A stretch of 8,568 bases of DNA, from the NCBI GenBank assembly GCA_013375455.1, contig JABXJT010000133.1, positions 1 to 8,568 on the forward strand, read 5' to 3'. Origin of the DNA: Candidatus Helarchaeota archaeon. GTDB lineage: Archaea; Asgardarchaeota; Lokiarchaeia; Helarchaeales; HEL-GB-A. The notes below the pieces were generated by a model. That model was given only the letters and a program-made list of their open reading frames with translations, was not told the DNA's origin and did not search any database. Numbering within the stretch: the first letter of the stretch is position 1; every line of letters begins with the position of its first letter. The position numbers were made by a program, and so were the translations under genes. This document shows positions 1 to 5,201 of the stretch, piece after piece.

Positions 1-156
1 AGTTGATATACAAATGTATATTGAAATAAAAATTTGAAATAATTTCATTAGAGATAATTTTTGAACTTTTACCCTTTACAACTCCAAGAGGTCAGGAGAT
101 GTACCTCATCAAGACGAAGAACCACCAGAAAATTTTAAGTCATTTGGTAAAAATTT
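1..156. other. AT-rich intergenic stretch, no convincing gene
   Basis: Stops are frequent in all frames. It holds a small dyad, ATATAC-AAAT-GTATAT at 6-21, that resembles the TATATAC boxes found at 4815-4903, and a 12-bp palindrome TAAAAATTTTTA at 148-159 that covers the stop codon of the minus-strand gene ending at 157. A 26-codon plus-strand frame (99-179) has a GAGGT six bases ahead of its ATG, but it runs antisense into the end of the V4R gene and has no other support. Confidence 0.5.
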
Positions 157-783
157 TTAAGATTTACGGACAAACTTAATTGTAAATTCACCGTAAGGAT
201 CTCCTCTCAAAAAACACATTGTTTCTTTTGCTTCAACTACCTCATAGGGCAATCCTAAATATTTCCAGCCTTCATTTATTGCGGTTCCAAAAAGAGTGGC
301 GACACAATTTCCGTAATTTTGTGTCCCTAGATCTTCTTTCGTCACGTCTGTAATACTAGCGCACATGATACATTGTTTCATCCTCACGATTGCCTCTCCA
401 CTGCCATCTTCATACAATATCATTTGAGGATAGCTAAACACTTTCTTATAATTTTTCCCAATTATTCCATATATCATCGCTTGAGTTGTGAAAGGACCAT
501 CTTTGAGGTCTTGGGATAATGTATAACTCATAGAAACTCCCATCATAATAGGTTCATAAAGTAAATTGGTAATGACTTCAATCGCTTGGACCTGAACCTC
601 ACTTTCAAATTCTGCAAGTGCATCTTCGAGGCTTCCTAGAAACTCTTGATAATTGCGTAACAGCTCCCGTAACATTAGCCCCATACCCAACACGTTCACT
701 TTTTCACTTTTGCGAAAATATAACCGCTTCCCTAATCCAATTATGAGTTTCCTAAACCAACTTAATTTCTTTACTCCCGGCAT
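157..783 (-). CDS. V4R/Bet3-like small-molecule-binding domain protein (second of pair)
   Basis: A 208-residue protein with a basic N-terminus (residues 1-25), a helical middle part, and a C-terminal half that looks like the V4R fold. That fold is shared by 4-vinyl reductase domains, archaeal hydrocarbon/heme-binding sensors and the eukaryotic TRAPP subunit Bet3. Visible marks are a CxxC (C138, C141), C160, C190 and a terminal GDPYGEFTIKF strand (194-204), the position where V4R proteins usually read GDxxCxF. Here that last Cys is Gly, so any metal site would use the other four cysteines. The ATG lies four bases after the stop of the upstream gene, and its Shine-Dalgarno GAGGTGA contains that TGA, so translation is probably coupled. 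No membrane segment is seen. The family call is by eye; an ATC-hydrolase-like member is an alternative. The ligand is unknown. Confidence 0.6.
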   Translation of the reverse strand: MPGVKKLSWFRKLIIGLGKRLYFRKSEKVNVLGMGLMLRELLRNYQEFLGSLEDALAEFESEVQVQAIEVITNLLYEPIMMGVSMSYTLSQDLKDGPFTTQAMIYGIIGKNYKKVFSYPQMILYEDGSGEAIVRMKQCIMCASITDVTKEDLGTQNYGNCVATLFGTAINEGWKYLGLPYEVVEAKETMCFLRGDPYGEFTIKFVRKS

Positions 784-787
784 CCTC

Positions 788-1303
788 TCACCTCGTCAGT
801 TCGATTTGATGCTCGCAGTATTTATCCCCGCCGCCTCTAGATTTAACGGTCTGTACAGACATTGCCGAACATACTGGTAAATGTGATCTTTCTGAAAGAT
901 AGTCCAAACACGCTTGAATATACCCTACTATGGTTACACAGGGTTTTTCAACCCCTTCTAGCATTACTTCAGGGTTACAAAATCTACAATTTTTATCTAT
1001 TATGCGATATGTAGTCTTTTCTTTCGTTTTTCTTTTTAATACTACGACCTTATTATCCCACATCTTTTTGAAAAATATTTTTATTAATTTTTTAATCTTT
1101 TTTTCTTTGGGAGCCCATATTTCTAACATTTTCTGCCCGACTATCTCCCCAACTTGGATCACGCGCTTCTTCATCTCTTCAATTCCCGCTTTATTCACGA
1201 AAAATGAGACAATATTCGGATAAAACATCTTTACTAACAGATTCCCCACAAACATCTCGCTCTGTTCCTTCATTATTTGCTCCCTTGTCTTTAATTCTAT
1301 CAT
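788..1303 (-). CDS. V4R/Bet3-like domain protein (first of pair)
   Basis: A 171-residue protein of the same general type as its downstream neighbour. The N-terminal 80 residues are helical and Lys-rich. The C-terminal half carries C106-x2-C109, C122, C132, C145 and a GDKYCEHQIEL ending with C163, the classic V4R/Bet3 final motif kept here but lost in the second gene. The Cys pattern suggests a metal or heme-like ligand, as proposed for V4R domains; the real ligand cannot be read from sequence. The start is uncertain. Met1 at 1303 lies about 45 bases below a TATA box with a GGGG eight bases upstream, while Met11 at 1273 has a better Shine-Dalgarno, GGGAG seven bases upstream. The gene is followed after four bases by the second V4R gene, forming a two-gene operon. 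The two proteins may form a heterodimer, as Bet3-family subunits do; that is inference. Confidence 0.6.
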   Translation of the reverse strand: MIELKTREQIMKEQSEMFVGNLLVKMFYPNIVSFFVNKAGIEEMKKRVIQVGEIVGQKMLEIWAPKEKKIKKLIKIFFKKMWDNKVVVLKRKTKEKTTYRIIDKNCRFCNPEVMLEGVEKPCVTIVGYIQACLDYLSERSHLPVCSAMSVQTVKSRGGGDKYCEHQIELTR

Positions 1304-1345
1304 ATTTACTACCCCATTAATTCATTTGTAAACCAACAAATTCCC

Positions 1346-1353
1346 TATTTATA
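1346..1353 (-). promoter_or_regulatory. TATA box for the V4R operon
   Basis: Read on the minus strand this is TATAAATA, followed by GGG. It sits 43-50 bases upstream of the ATG at 1303, which would give a transcription start near 1322-1325 and a leader of about 20 bases. This is the best TATA match in the 1304-1468 spacer. Confidence 0.55.
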
Positions 1354-1407
1354 CTAAGATTCTCTACCCTTTTTATTTATAATTAAAAATTTAATTCTTA
1401 GTGAGTT

Positions 1408-1427
1408 CGTGAAACTCGTCTTTCACG
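1408..1427 (-). terminator. Possible hairpin terminator downstream of the coiled-coil gene
   Basis: A perfect 7-bp stem CGTGAAA / TTTCACG with a 6-base loop lies 42 bases past the stop of the 1864-1469 gene. On the minus strand it is followed about 18 bases later by a T5 tract. It could be a terminator or simply mRNA 3' structure. The overlapping shorter dyad GAGTT-CGTGA-AACTC makes alternative folds possible. Confidence 0.35.
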
Positions 1428-1468
1428 TCATTACAATTAAAACCATTTGGTTGACAGAGCTGCCACCC

Positions 1469-1864
1469 TTATCGAACATTATTGATGGCACTTGTCACAG
1501 AATCATGCCTGACTTTCATGATATTAGACAGCATGGTAAATTGCCGATTCTCTTGCTGCATTTTCCTTTGTAGACCAAGATATTGCAAATTAAAGGATTG
1601 GTTCATCTCCTGCATCTCTTGTGTTGCCTGAATCAATTCAGTTTCCCTTATTAGTAGGCCATCCCCTAATTTGGCTAATTCATTAAGGGCAACGCTTGAA
1701 GCTTCTAACCATTTGTTATATTTCACGAGTTCTTTCTGTTGTGTGGAGTTTAACCCTCTCGGAGCGGGTGCCTTTGAAAGTTCACGGAGCGTCTTACTCG
1801 TGCTCCGCAATACATTGACCCGATTTCTAAGTAATTTCACATCAATTTTTTGGGAAATTCTCAT
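1469..1864 (-). CDS. Small coiled-coil protein of unknown function
   Basis: A 131-residue protein with no recognised family. It is soluble, has no Cys, and is almost wholly helical. A heptad-like region from about residue 40 to 115 is rich in Leu, Gln, Glu and Met, with a Gln/Met/Asn-rich stretch (ATQEMQEMNQSF). A short break with Pro-Ala-Pro-Arg-Gly occurs near residue 34. The start is ATG 1864, preceded directly by AAGGTG; GTG at 1867 is in frame and would add one residue. A TATATAC box (1878-1884) and one copy of the 34-bp repeat (1904-1937) lie just upstream and may be its control region. It is transcribed in the same direction as the V4R operon, but the 165-base spacer contains a separate promoter for that operon, so it is probably its own unit. 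Confidence 0.65.
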   Translation of the reverse strand: MRISQKIDVKLLRNRVNVLRSTSKTLRELSKAPAPRGLNSTQQKELVKYNKWLEASSVALNELAKLGDGLLIRETELIQATQEMQEMNQSFNLQYLGLQRKMQQENRQFTMLSNIMKVRHDSVTSAINNVR

Positions 1865-1903
1865 CACCTTGAATTTCTATATACCAAAGTGGTCTCATAT
1901 AAT

Positions 1904-1937
1904 GATTATCCCGAGTTTAATCAAATTATTTCTAAAA
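1904..1937. repeat. 34-bp direct repeat, copy 1
   Basis: This begins GATTATCCCG, has one variable base (A here, C in the other copy), and continues to TTTCTAAAA; 33 of 34 bases match 4766-4799 in the same orientation. An internal dyad, GATTA-(9 bases)-TAATC, could bind a dimeric protein. It lies 30 bases past the sulfatase stop and 40 bases upstream of the coiled-coil gene start. Confidence 0.85.
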
Positions 1938-1967
1938 TAATATTAAATATAACACCTTGCTCGCTGT

Positions 1968-3434
1968 CTAAAGGAATCGTTTCTTTTTCCAATGCGGATT
2001 ATCGCTTGTATTTAAATACCATCTTAGTAATTTTTCATTTAAATCAGATTTTATTGTAATATAATTATTATCATCTATTAGGTTATGTAATTCGTGAGGG
2101 TCTGCTTTCAAATTATAAAGTTCTTCTTTGGCTCCATTTCTAATAATTAATTTCCATTCTTTAGTTCGGATCATGGCAGATCTAGTTACTGTGGATGGGT
2201 TTTCCAGCGGGATGTTTACCTTATCATAATAGATACCTATGAGAGGGAGTTCCGGAGAACCAACTTGAGGTTCAAAACATTGAGGCTCACGAGGATTATA
2301 ACCACCTTCAGCGAAAACGGCGTCTCTATGAATATCTGTTTCTCCTTTTAACAGTGGTATTAAAGATTTTCCAAAATGCGTGTAGGGAGTTTTTATTTGG
2401 GCAATTTCTAAGATGGTTGGGAAAATATCAATTGATTCTACTAAGTGATCATGGATTTCTTTTTTTGGGTTTATTTTTGGAATTTTACAAATTAAAGGAA
2501 TATTAATTAGGCAATCTTGGAACGCATTTGACCATTTTTCTGTTAGTCCATAATTGCCGGCATAATCTCCGTGATCAGAAAAAAAGAAAATAGCAGAGTC
2601 ATTATATGCACCTATATCTTTTAGTTTTACTATGATTTGCCCGAACTGATCGTCCACACGGGTTACCATACCATAATATGTAGCAAGTATTTCTCTAAAA
2701 TCCTTTTCATTTAATTTGTTTAGCCCATATCTCTTGTGCATCAGTTTCATGAATTCAGGTTTGTCGTCTAATTTTGGGGGAAATGGCGAAGGAACTTGAT
2801 TTCTATCATACATGGAAAAATAAGGTTCTTCAACGGTGTATGGAGGATGTGGAAAAGTTAAAGCAATATAAAGACAAAATGGTTTATTTGGCTGAGAATC
2901 TAGATACTCTAATGCATTCTCAATTATTATCGAATCAAAATCATACCCTTGTTCCGAAGCTCTCCTTCCGAAATAGAAGGATTTTTTCATAGGATTTCCA
3001 GTTGAAAAGGGATTTAATTTCATCCGCAATTTTCCAGATTTTTTCGTGAATGAGAATCTTTTAGTAAAACTCCCCATTATTGCATTATTGTTAAATAAAT
3101 CGTTTCGTCCAACCCATACAACTTCATACCCGTTCTTTTTCAAAAACCTGAATAAATTATCTTCATGGGGCTGTAATAACTGATATAAGCTCCTATGGCC
3201 ATTACTATGTGGATATACTCCCGTAAAAATACAACATCTGGAAGGAGCACAAACTGGATTGACTGTAAAACAATTCGTAAAAGCAGCCCCTTCTTTGACC
3301 AGATTATCAATATTTTCAGTTTTTATTACAGGATTATGCCTTTTTCCTAACGAAATAGTATCGCCCCTTTGTTCGTCAGAAATAAAAAGAATGATATTTG
3401 GAAGATCTTGCTTACGAGCCATGTCTAATCCCAT
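1968..3434 (-). CDS. Formylglycine-dependent sulfatase, arylsulfatase type, cytoplasmic
   Basis: A 488-residue member of the alkaline phosphatase superfamily that would hydrolyse a sulfate ester; the substrate is unknown. The N-terminal strand PNIILFISDEQRGD supplies metal-binding D20. The sulfatase signature CAPSR is at 62-66, with C62 the residue converted to formylglycine and R66 in place. PHPPY follows at 195-199, and FSDHGDYAGNYG supplies metal ligands D287 and H288, with K300 downstream. The length is normal for the family and all key residues are present, so it should be active if a maturase (anaerobic SME or FGE type) exists elsewhere in the genome. There is no signal peptide or membrane segment, so it acts in the cytoplasm unless exported unusually; an intracellular choline-sulfatase or phosphonate-monoester-hydrolase-like role is possible. 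M5 at 3422 is an alternative start. Codon use is AT-rich, unlike the GC-rich genes beside it. Confidence 0.92.
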   Translation of the reverse strand: MGLDMARKQDLPNIILFISDEQRGDTISLGKRHNPVIKTENIDNLVKEGAAFTNCFTVNPVCAPSRCCIFTGVYPHSNGHRSLYQLLQPHEDNLFRFLKKNGYEVVWVGRNDLFNNNAIMGSFTKRFSFTKKSGKLRMKLNPFSTGNPMKKSFYFGRRASEQGYDFDSIIIENALEYLDSQPNKPFCLYIALTFPHPPYTVEEPYFSMYDRNQVPSPFPPKLDDKPEFMKLMHKRYGLNKLNEKDFREILATYYGMVTRVDDQFGQIIVKLKDIGAYNDSAIFFFSDHGDYAGNYGLTEKWSNAFQDCLINIPLICKIPKINPKKEIHDHLVESIDIFPTILEIAQIKTPYTHFGKSLIPLLKGETDIHRDAVFAEGGYNPREPQCFEPQVGSPELPLIGIYYDKVNIPLENPSTVTRSAMIRTKEWKLIIRNGAKEELYNLKADPHELHNLIDDNNYITIKSDLNEKLLRWYLNTSDNPHWKKKRFL

Positions 3435-3478
3435 AAAAATTGTTTAATTATCCAAAGAAAAGAGATGATGTAATTAAT

Positions 3479-3592
3479 TTAACTTTTTTCAAAGTTAAAA
3501 ATTTCTACTCTCGTCCCACAATGCTCGCAATACTGAGCCCCTTGGCTGTTCAGGTGCCCGCATTCGGGGCAGGTGACCGCGCGTTCCCGCAT
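3479..3592 (-). CDS. Short zinc-ribbon protein or tail of a longer one
   Basis: The minus strand encodes CPECGHLNSQGAQYCEHCG, a textbook four-Cys zinc ribbon, ending 14 residues later at TAA. The most likely ATG (3592) gives 37 residues. The same frame stays open upstream to ATG 3667 or TTG 3706, but those extra residues are Arg/Trp-rich and do not look like protein, so the ribbon may be the surviving C-terminus of a damaged larger gene. A GGAG touches the ATG, which is too close for a good Shine-Dalgarno. It is GC-rich and lies 44 bases upstream of the sulfatase on the same strand, so the two may share a transcript. The ribbon call is firm; the gene boundaries are not. Confidence 0.55.
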   Translation of the reverse strand: MRERAVTCPECGHLNSQGAQYCEHCGTRVEIFNFEKS

Positions 3593-3607
3593 CTCCTGCT
3601 GGATGCG

Positions 3608-3630
3608 AATTGGTCTGCTAATTGGTCTGC
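3608..3630. repeat. Tandem AATTGGTCTGC repeat between divergent genes
   Basis: Two perfect 11-bp copies (3608-3618 and 3620-3630) are separated by a single T, giving a 12-bp period. They sit in the spacer between the divergent zinc-ribbon gene (start 3592) and the acidic-protein gene (start 3677). This could be an operator or just a local duplication. Confidence 0.6.
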
Positions 3631-3676
3631 GATTTTGGCAACTCAGGCGCCAGCGAGACCACACCATCCGGGCGTG

Positions 3677-4636
3677 ATGAGTTCCGCTTTGCGCAAACGC
3701 GCCCAACGCGCAAAAATCCCCGAAACGTTAATAAGCGGGGATCGCCTCTCACTACACATGATCGCGACCTTTTTCTACGGGATCGGTCTCTCTCACGATG
3801 AGATCCGCGTCTACGATACCGACGACTACTTTGAAATCGAGAAAGACATCGAGGCGCGCTGGAGCGACCGAGTGCGGCAGGCGGTCACGTTAAGTCACAG
3901 GGGGCGGACGGTGGGGGGACTCGGGCCGCGTGAATATACCTTCGAACCCATCCTGATGATCACGGAGACCATCCAGAAGGATGACTCCGATGGAAAGACC
4001 TTCACCATCGACAAGTTGGATGCGACCAGCTGGGATCCCCCGCTCCTCGAGAAATGCGCCGAATGCGGCATTGAAGTCGCGACCACGCCCGCGTTCCACC
4101 TGGTCGAGGAGAGGCGTAAGATAGCTACCGACTATGATGAAGGGGAATCCTCCGTTGATGACGAATTACGCGTTTTAGACGAACCCTTATACTCCTTCAG
4201 TTGCTTCTATGGCTTGGTCGTCGAAATGGACCCTGCGGCGATGTTTCGGGAGGTCGGAGCCGCGTCGGAAGAGGAGGACGTCACCCTGTTCCGGCTCAAT
4301 GAGCAATGGGAACGCGAGGGCAACCCCCTTCGCGTTGGGCGGGTCTATCGCGGGGAATACGAAGAAGCGCGTTATTATCTCGCCATTCGGGACTCCTACT
4401 TGAGAATTAGAAACCATTGGTGGACAAGTAGCTGCTATGATCTTGATACGTCCTACCCCTATTCCGATAACGCCTTCTATGGGGCGGCGGACGCCCGCGA
4501 GTGGGACGAGGTGCTGAGGGAAGCCTGCGAAAACGAGATCCATTTAACCACGATCTGGAACAAACCAGATCCGACCTTCTTCCTCATCAACAATGAGAAG
4601 GAGTATCATCCTGATGGGGAAGGTTATAGTTCGTAG
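3677..4636 (+). CDS. Acidic protein of unknown function, GC-rich gene
   Basis: A 319-residue protein with no family I recognise. It is strongly acidic and rich in aromatic residues, with one CxxC (KCAECG near residue 130) and Trp/Tyr-rich patches (RNHWWTSSCYDLDTSYPY). No signal peptide or membrane segment is visible. The frame is open upstream to 3440, but that part is antisense to a clear zinc ribbon and reads as low-quality protein, so I place the start at ATG 3677; ATG 3758 is a later option. The gene is far richer in GC than the sulfatase: bases 3841-3900 hold 38 G+C of 60, against 14 of 60 for 2461-2520. GC is concentrated at third codon positions, which supports real coding and suggests foreign origin. 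No good TATA box precedes it. Confidence 0.6.
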   Translation: MSSALRKRAQRAKIPETLISGDRLSLHMIATFFYGIGLSHDEIRVYDTDDYFEIEKDIEARWSDRVRQAVTLSHRGRTVGGLGPREYTFEPILMITETIQKDDSDGKTFTIDKLDATSWDPPLLEKCAECGIEVATTPAFHLVEERRKIATDYDEGESSVDDELRVLDEPLYSFSCFYGLVVEMDPAAMFREVGAASEEEDVTLFRLNEQWEREGNPLRVGRVYRGEYEEARYYLAIRDSYLRIRNHWWTSSCYDLDTSYPYSDNAFYGAADAREWDEVLREACENEIHLTTIWNKPDPTFFLINNEKEYHPDGEGYSS

Positions 4637-4782
4637 TCCGTCCAACCATTGCAATCACCCCCCCTTGTAAATTCCTCTTGGATGAAGTCGTCATGCCGCT
4701 TGCTCGCCTTCTAGAGGATCTAGATGTCTTGGAATGCCCCGTGAACCAATTGGAAGTATGGGTTAGATTATCCCGCGTTTAA
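4630..4782 (+). pseudogene. Possible coding remnant downstream of the acidic-protein gene
   Basis: Directly after the acidic-protein stop, another frame (codons at 4636, 4639 and so on) is open for about 50 codons and ends at TAA 4780-4782, inside repeat copy 2. Its second half (from ATG 4693) reads as plausible protein, including LLEDLDVLECPVNQLEVW. It has no good start or Shine-Dalgarno and contains a C7 homopolymer (4658-4664). It could be the displaced C-terminus of the preceding gene after a frameshift, a fossil of another gene, or chance. Confidence 0.25.
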
Positions 4783-4799
4783 TCAAATTATTTCTAAAA
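4766..4799. repeat. 34-bp direct repeat, copy 2
   Basis: This matches 1904-1937 at 33 of 34 positions in the same orientation. The similarity stops sharply at both ends apart from A-rich bases on the right. With copy 1 it brackets the sulfatase, zinc-ribbon and acidic-protein genes. Confidence 0.85.
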
Positions 4800-4814
4800 A
4801 AATGGGCGCGCGCG

Positions 4815-4903
4815 TATATACGTTTTGATTGATCGAGTATGTTATATACAGATGTCGCGCGCGTGTTTGTATATACAAGTTTATAAGGGAGGATTGTATA
4901 TAC
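4815..4903. promoter_or_regulatory. Array of four TATATAC boxes, probable operator
   Basis: TATATAC occurs at 4815-4821, 4843-4849, 4870-4876 and 4897-4903, with start-to-start spacings of 28, 27 and 27 bases. Three copies are the full palindrome GTATATAC; the second is GTTATATAC. The third and fourth copies flank the TATA-like element at 4879-4886, so a bound protein would block the promoter. The next gene encodes a ribbon-helix-helix protein, a class that binds short palindromic sites cooperatively, often at its own promoter. That the two belong together is inference. Confidence 0.6.
4879..4886 (+). promoter_or_regulatory. TATA-like element for the RHH/zinc-ribbon operon
   Basis: TTTATAAG lies 52-59 bases upstream of the ATG at 4938, predicting a start near 4906-4912 and a leader of about 28 bases. 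The TATATAC boxes could also serve as TATA elements, so the assignment is tentative. Confidence 0.4.
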
Positions 4904-4937
4904 CTATATAGAAAAAAAAGTTAGGTATGAGAAACTG

Positions 4938-5192
4938 ATGCCGCTGGATAAGTTGGTTACCTTCAAAGTTGAAGAGGAAATGAAGGAAAGGATGGAAAAG
5001 TTCAAGAGGAAGATCAACTGGTCAGCGTGGATACGGCAGCAAATAGAGAGGAAAGTTAAAGAGTTCGAGAATGAGATAAAAATGTCGCCTGTAAATTTCT
5101 GTCCGGAGTGTGGAGTAATTCTGTCGTCGGCTGATGATAGGTTTTGCACTAAATGCGGTTCTCCCATACCTAAAGTTAAGAGAAAAGGATGA
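4938..5192 (+). CDS. Ribbon-helix-helix DNA-binding protein with C-terminal zinc ribbon
   Basis: An 84-residue predicted transcription regulator. Residues 5-47 match the CopG/Arc-type ribbon-helix-helix plan: a DNA-contacting strand LVTFKVE (6-12), helix A (13-25), a turn, and helix B starting at NWSAWIRQQIERK (27-39). Residues 55-73 form a zinc ribbon (C55, C58, C70, C73), followed by a basic tail. RHH proteins act as dimers on palindromic DNA; the zinc ribbon may aid dimerisation, partner binding or metal sensing. The ATG has AGGT 11 bases upstream. A four-codon frame ATG-AGA-AAC-TGA (4927-4938) overlaps the start but is probably chance. The stop is ten bases before the ATG of the zinc-ribbon gene, so the two form an operon. 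It resembles antitoxin-type RHH proteins, but no toxin gene is next to it. Confidence 0.85.
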   Translation: MPLDKLVTFKVEEEMKERMEKFKRKINWSAWIRQQIERKVKEFENEIKMSPVNFCPECGVILSSADDRFCTKCGSPIPKVKRKG

Positions 5193-5201
5193 TTGAGAAG
5201 A

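Larger units (their letters stand above)
4637..4937. other. 301-bp control region upstream of the RHH/zinc-ribbon operon
   Basis: Apart from the possible remnant at its left, this gap is non-coding and dense with signals: repeat copy 2 (4766-4799), an alternating purine-pyrimidine tract (4806-4822), a second CG run (4856-4863), four TATATAC boxes (4815-4903) and a TATA box (4879-4886). Nothing in it resembles a tRNA or a folded RNA gene. Confidence 0.7.

Noticed and set aside
99..179. 26-codon plus-strand frame with a Shine-Dalgarno
   Set aside because: It is short, overlaps the V4R gene end in antisense and has an unremarkable Lys/Ile-rich product; kept only as a remark on the 1-156 region.
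2774..2992. Plus-strand frame of 72 codons
   Set aside because: It lies wholly inside the sulfatase in antisense and has no supporting start signal.
3440..3676. N-terminal 79-codon extension of the acidic protein
   Set aside because: It is antisense to a clear zinc ribbon, begins inside the AT-rich sulfatase leader, and its residues change character abruptly at the proposed start.
4187..4543. Minus-strand frame of 118 codons
   Set aside because: It is a shadow of the GC-rich plus-strand gene, where stops are rare; no start signal and no recognisable domain.
4815..4903. CRISPR array or plasmid origin iterons
   Set aside because: The repeated unit is only 7-8 bp with unrelated sequence between, there are no cas or replication-initiator genes, and the array fits a promoter operator better.
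4927..4938. Four-codon leader frame ATG-AGA-AAC-TGA overlapping the RHH gene start
   Set aside because: Such tiny overlaps arise often by chance in this A-rich leader; the AGGT serves the longer gene.
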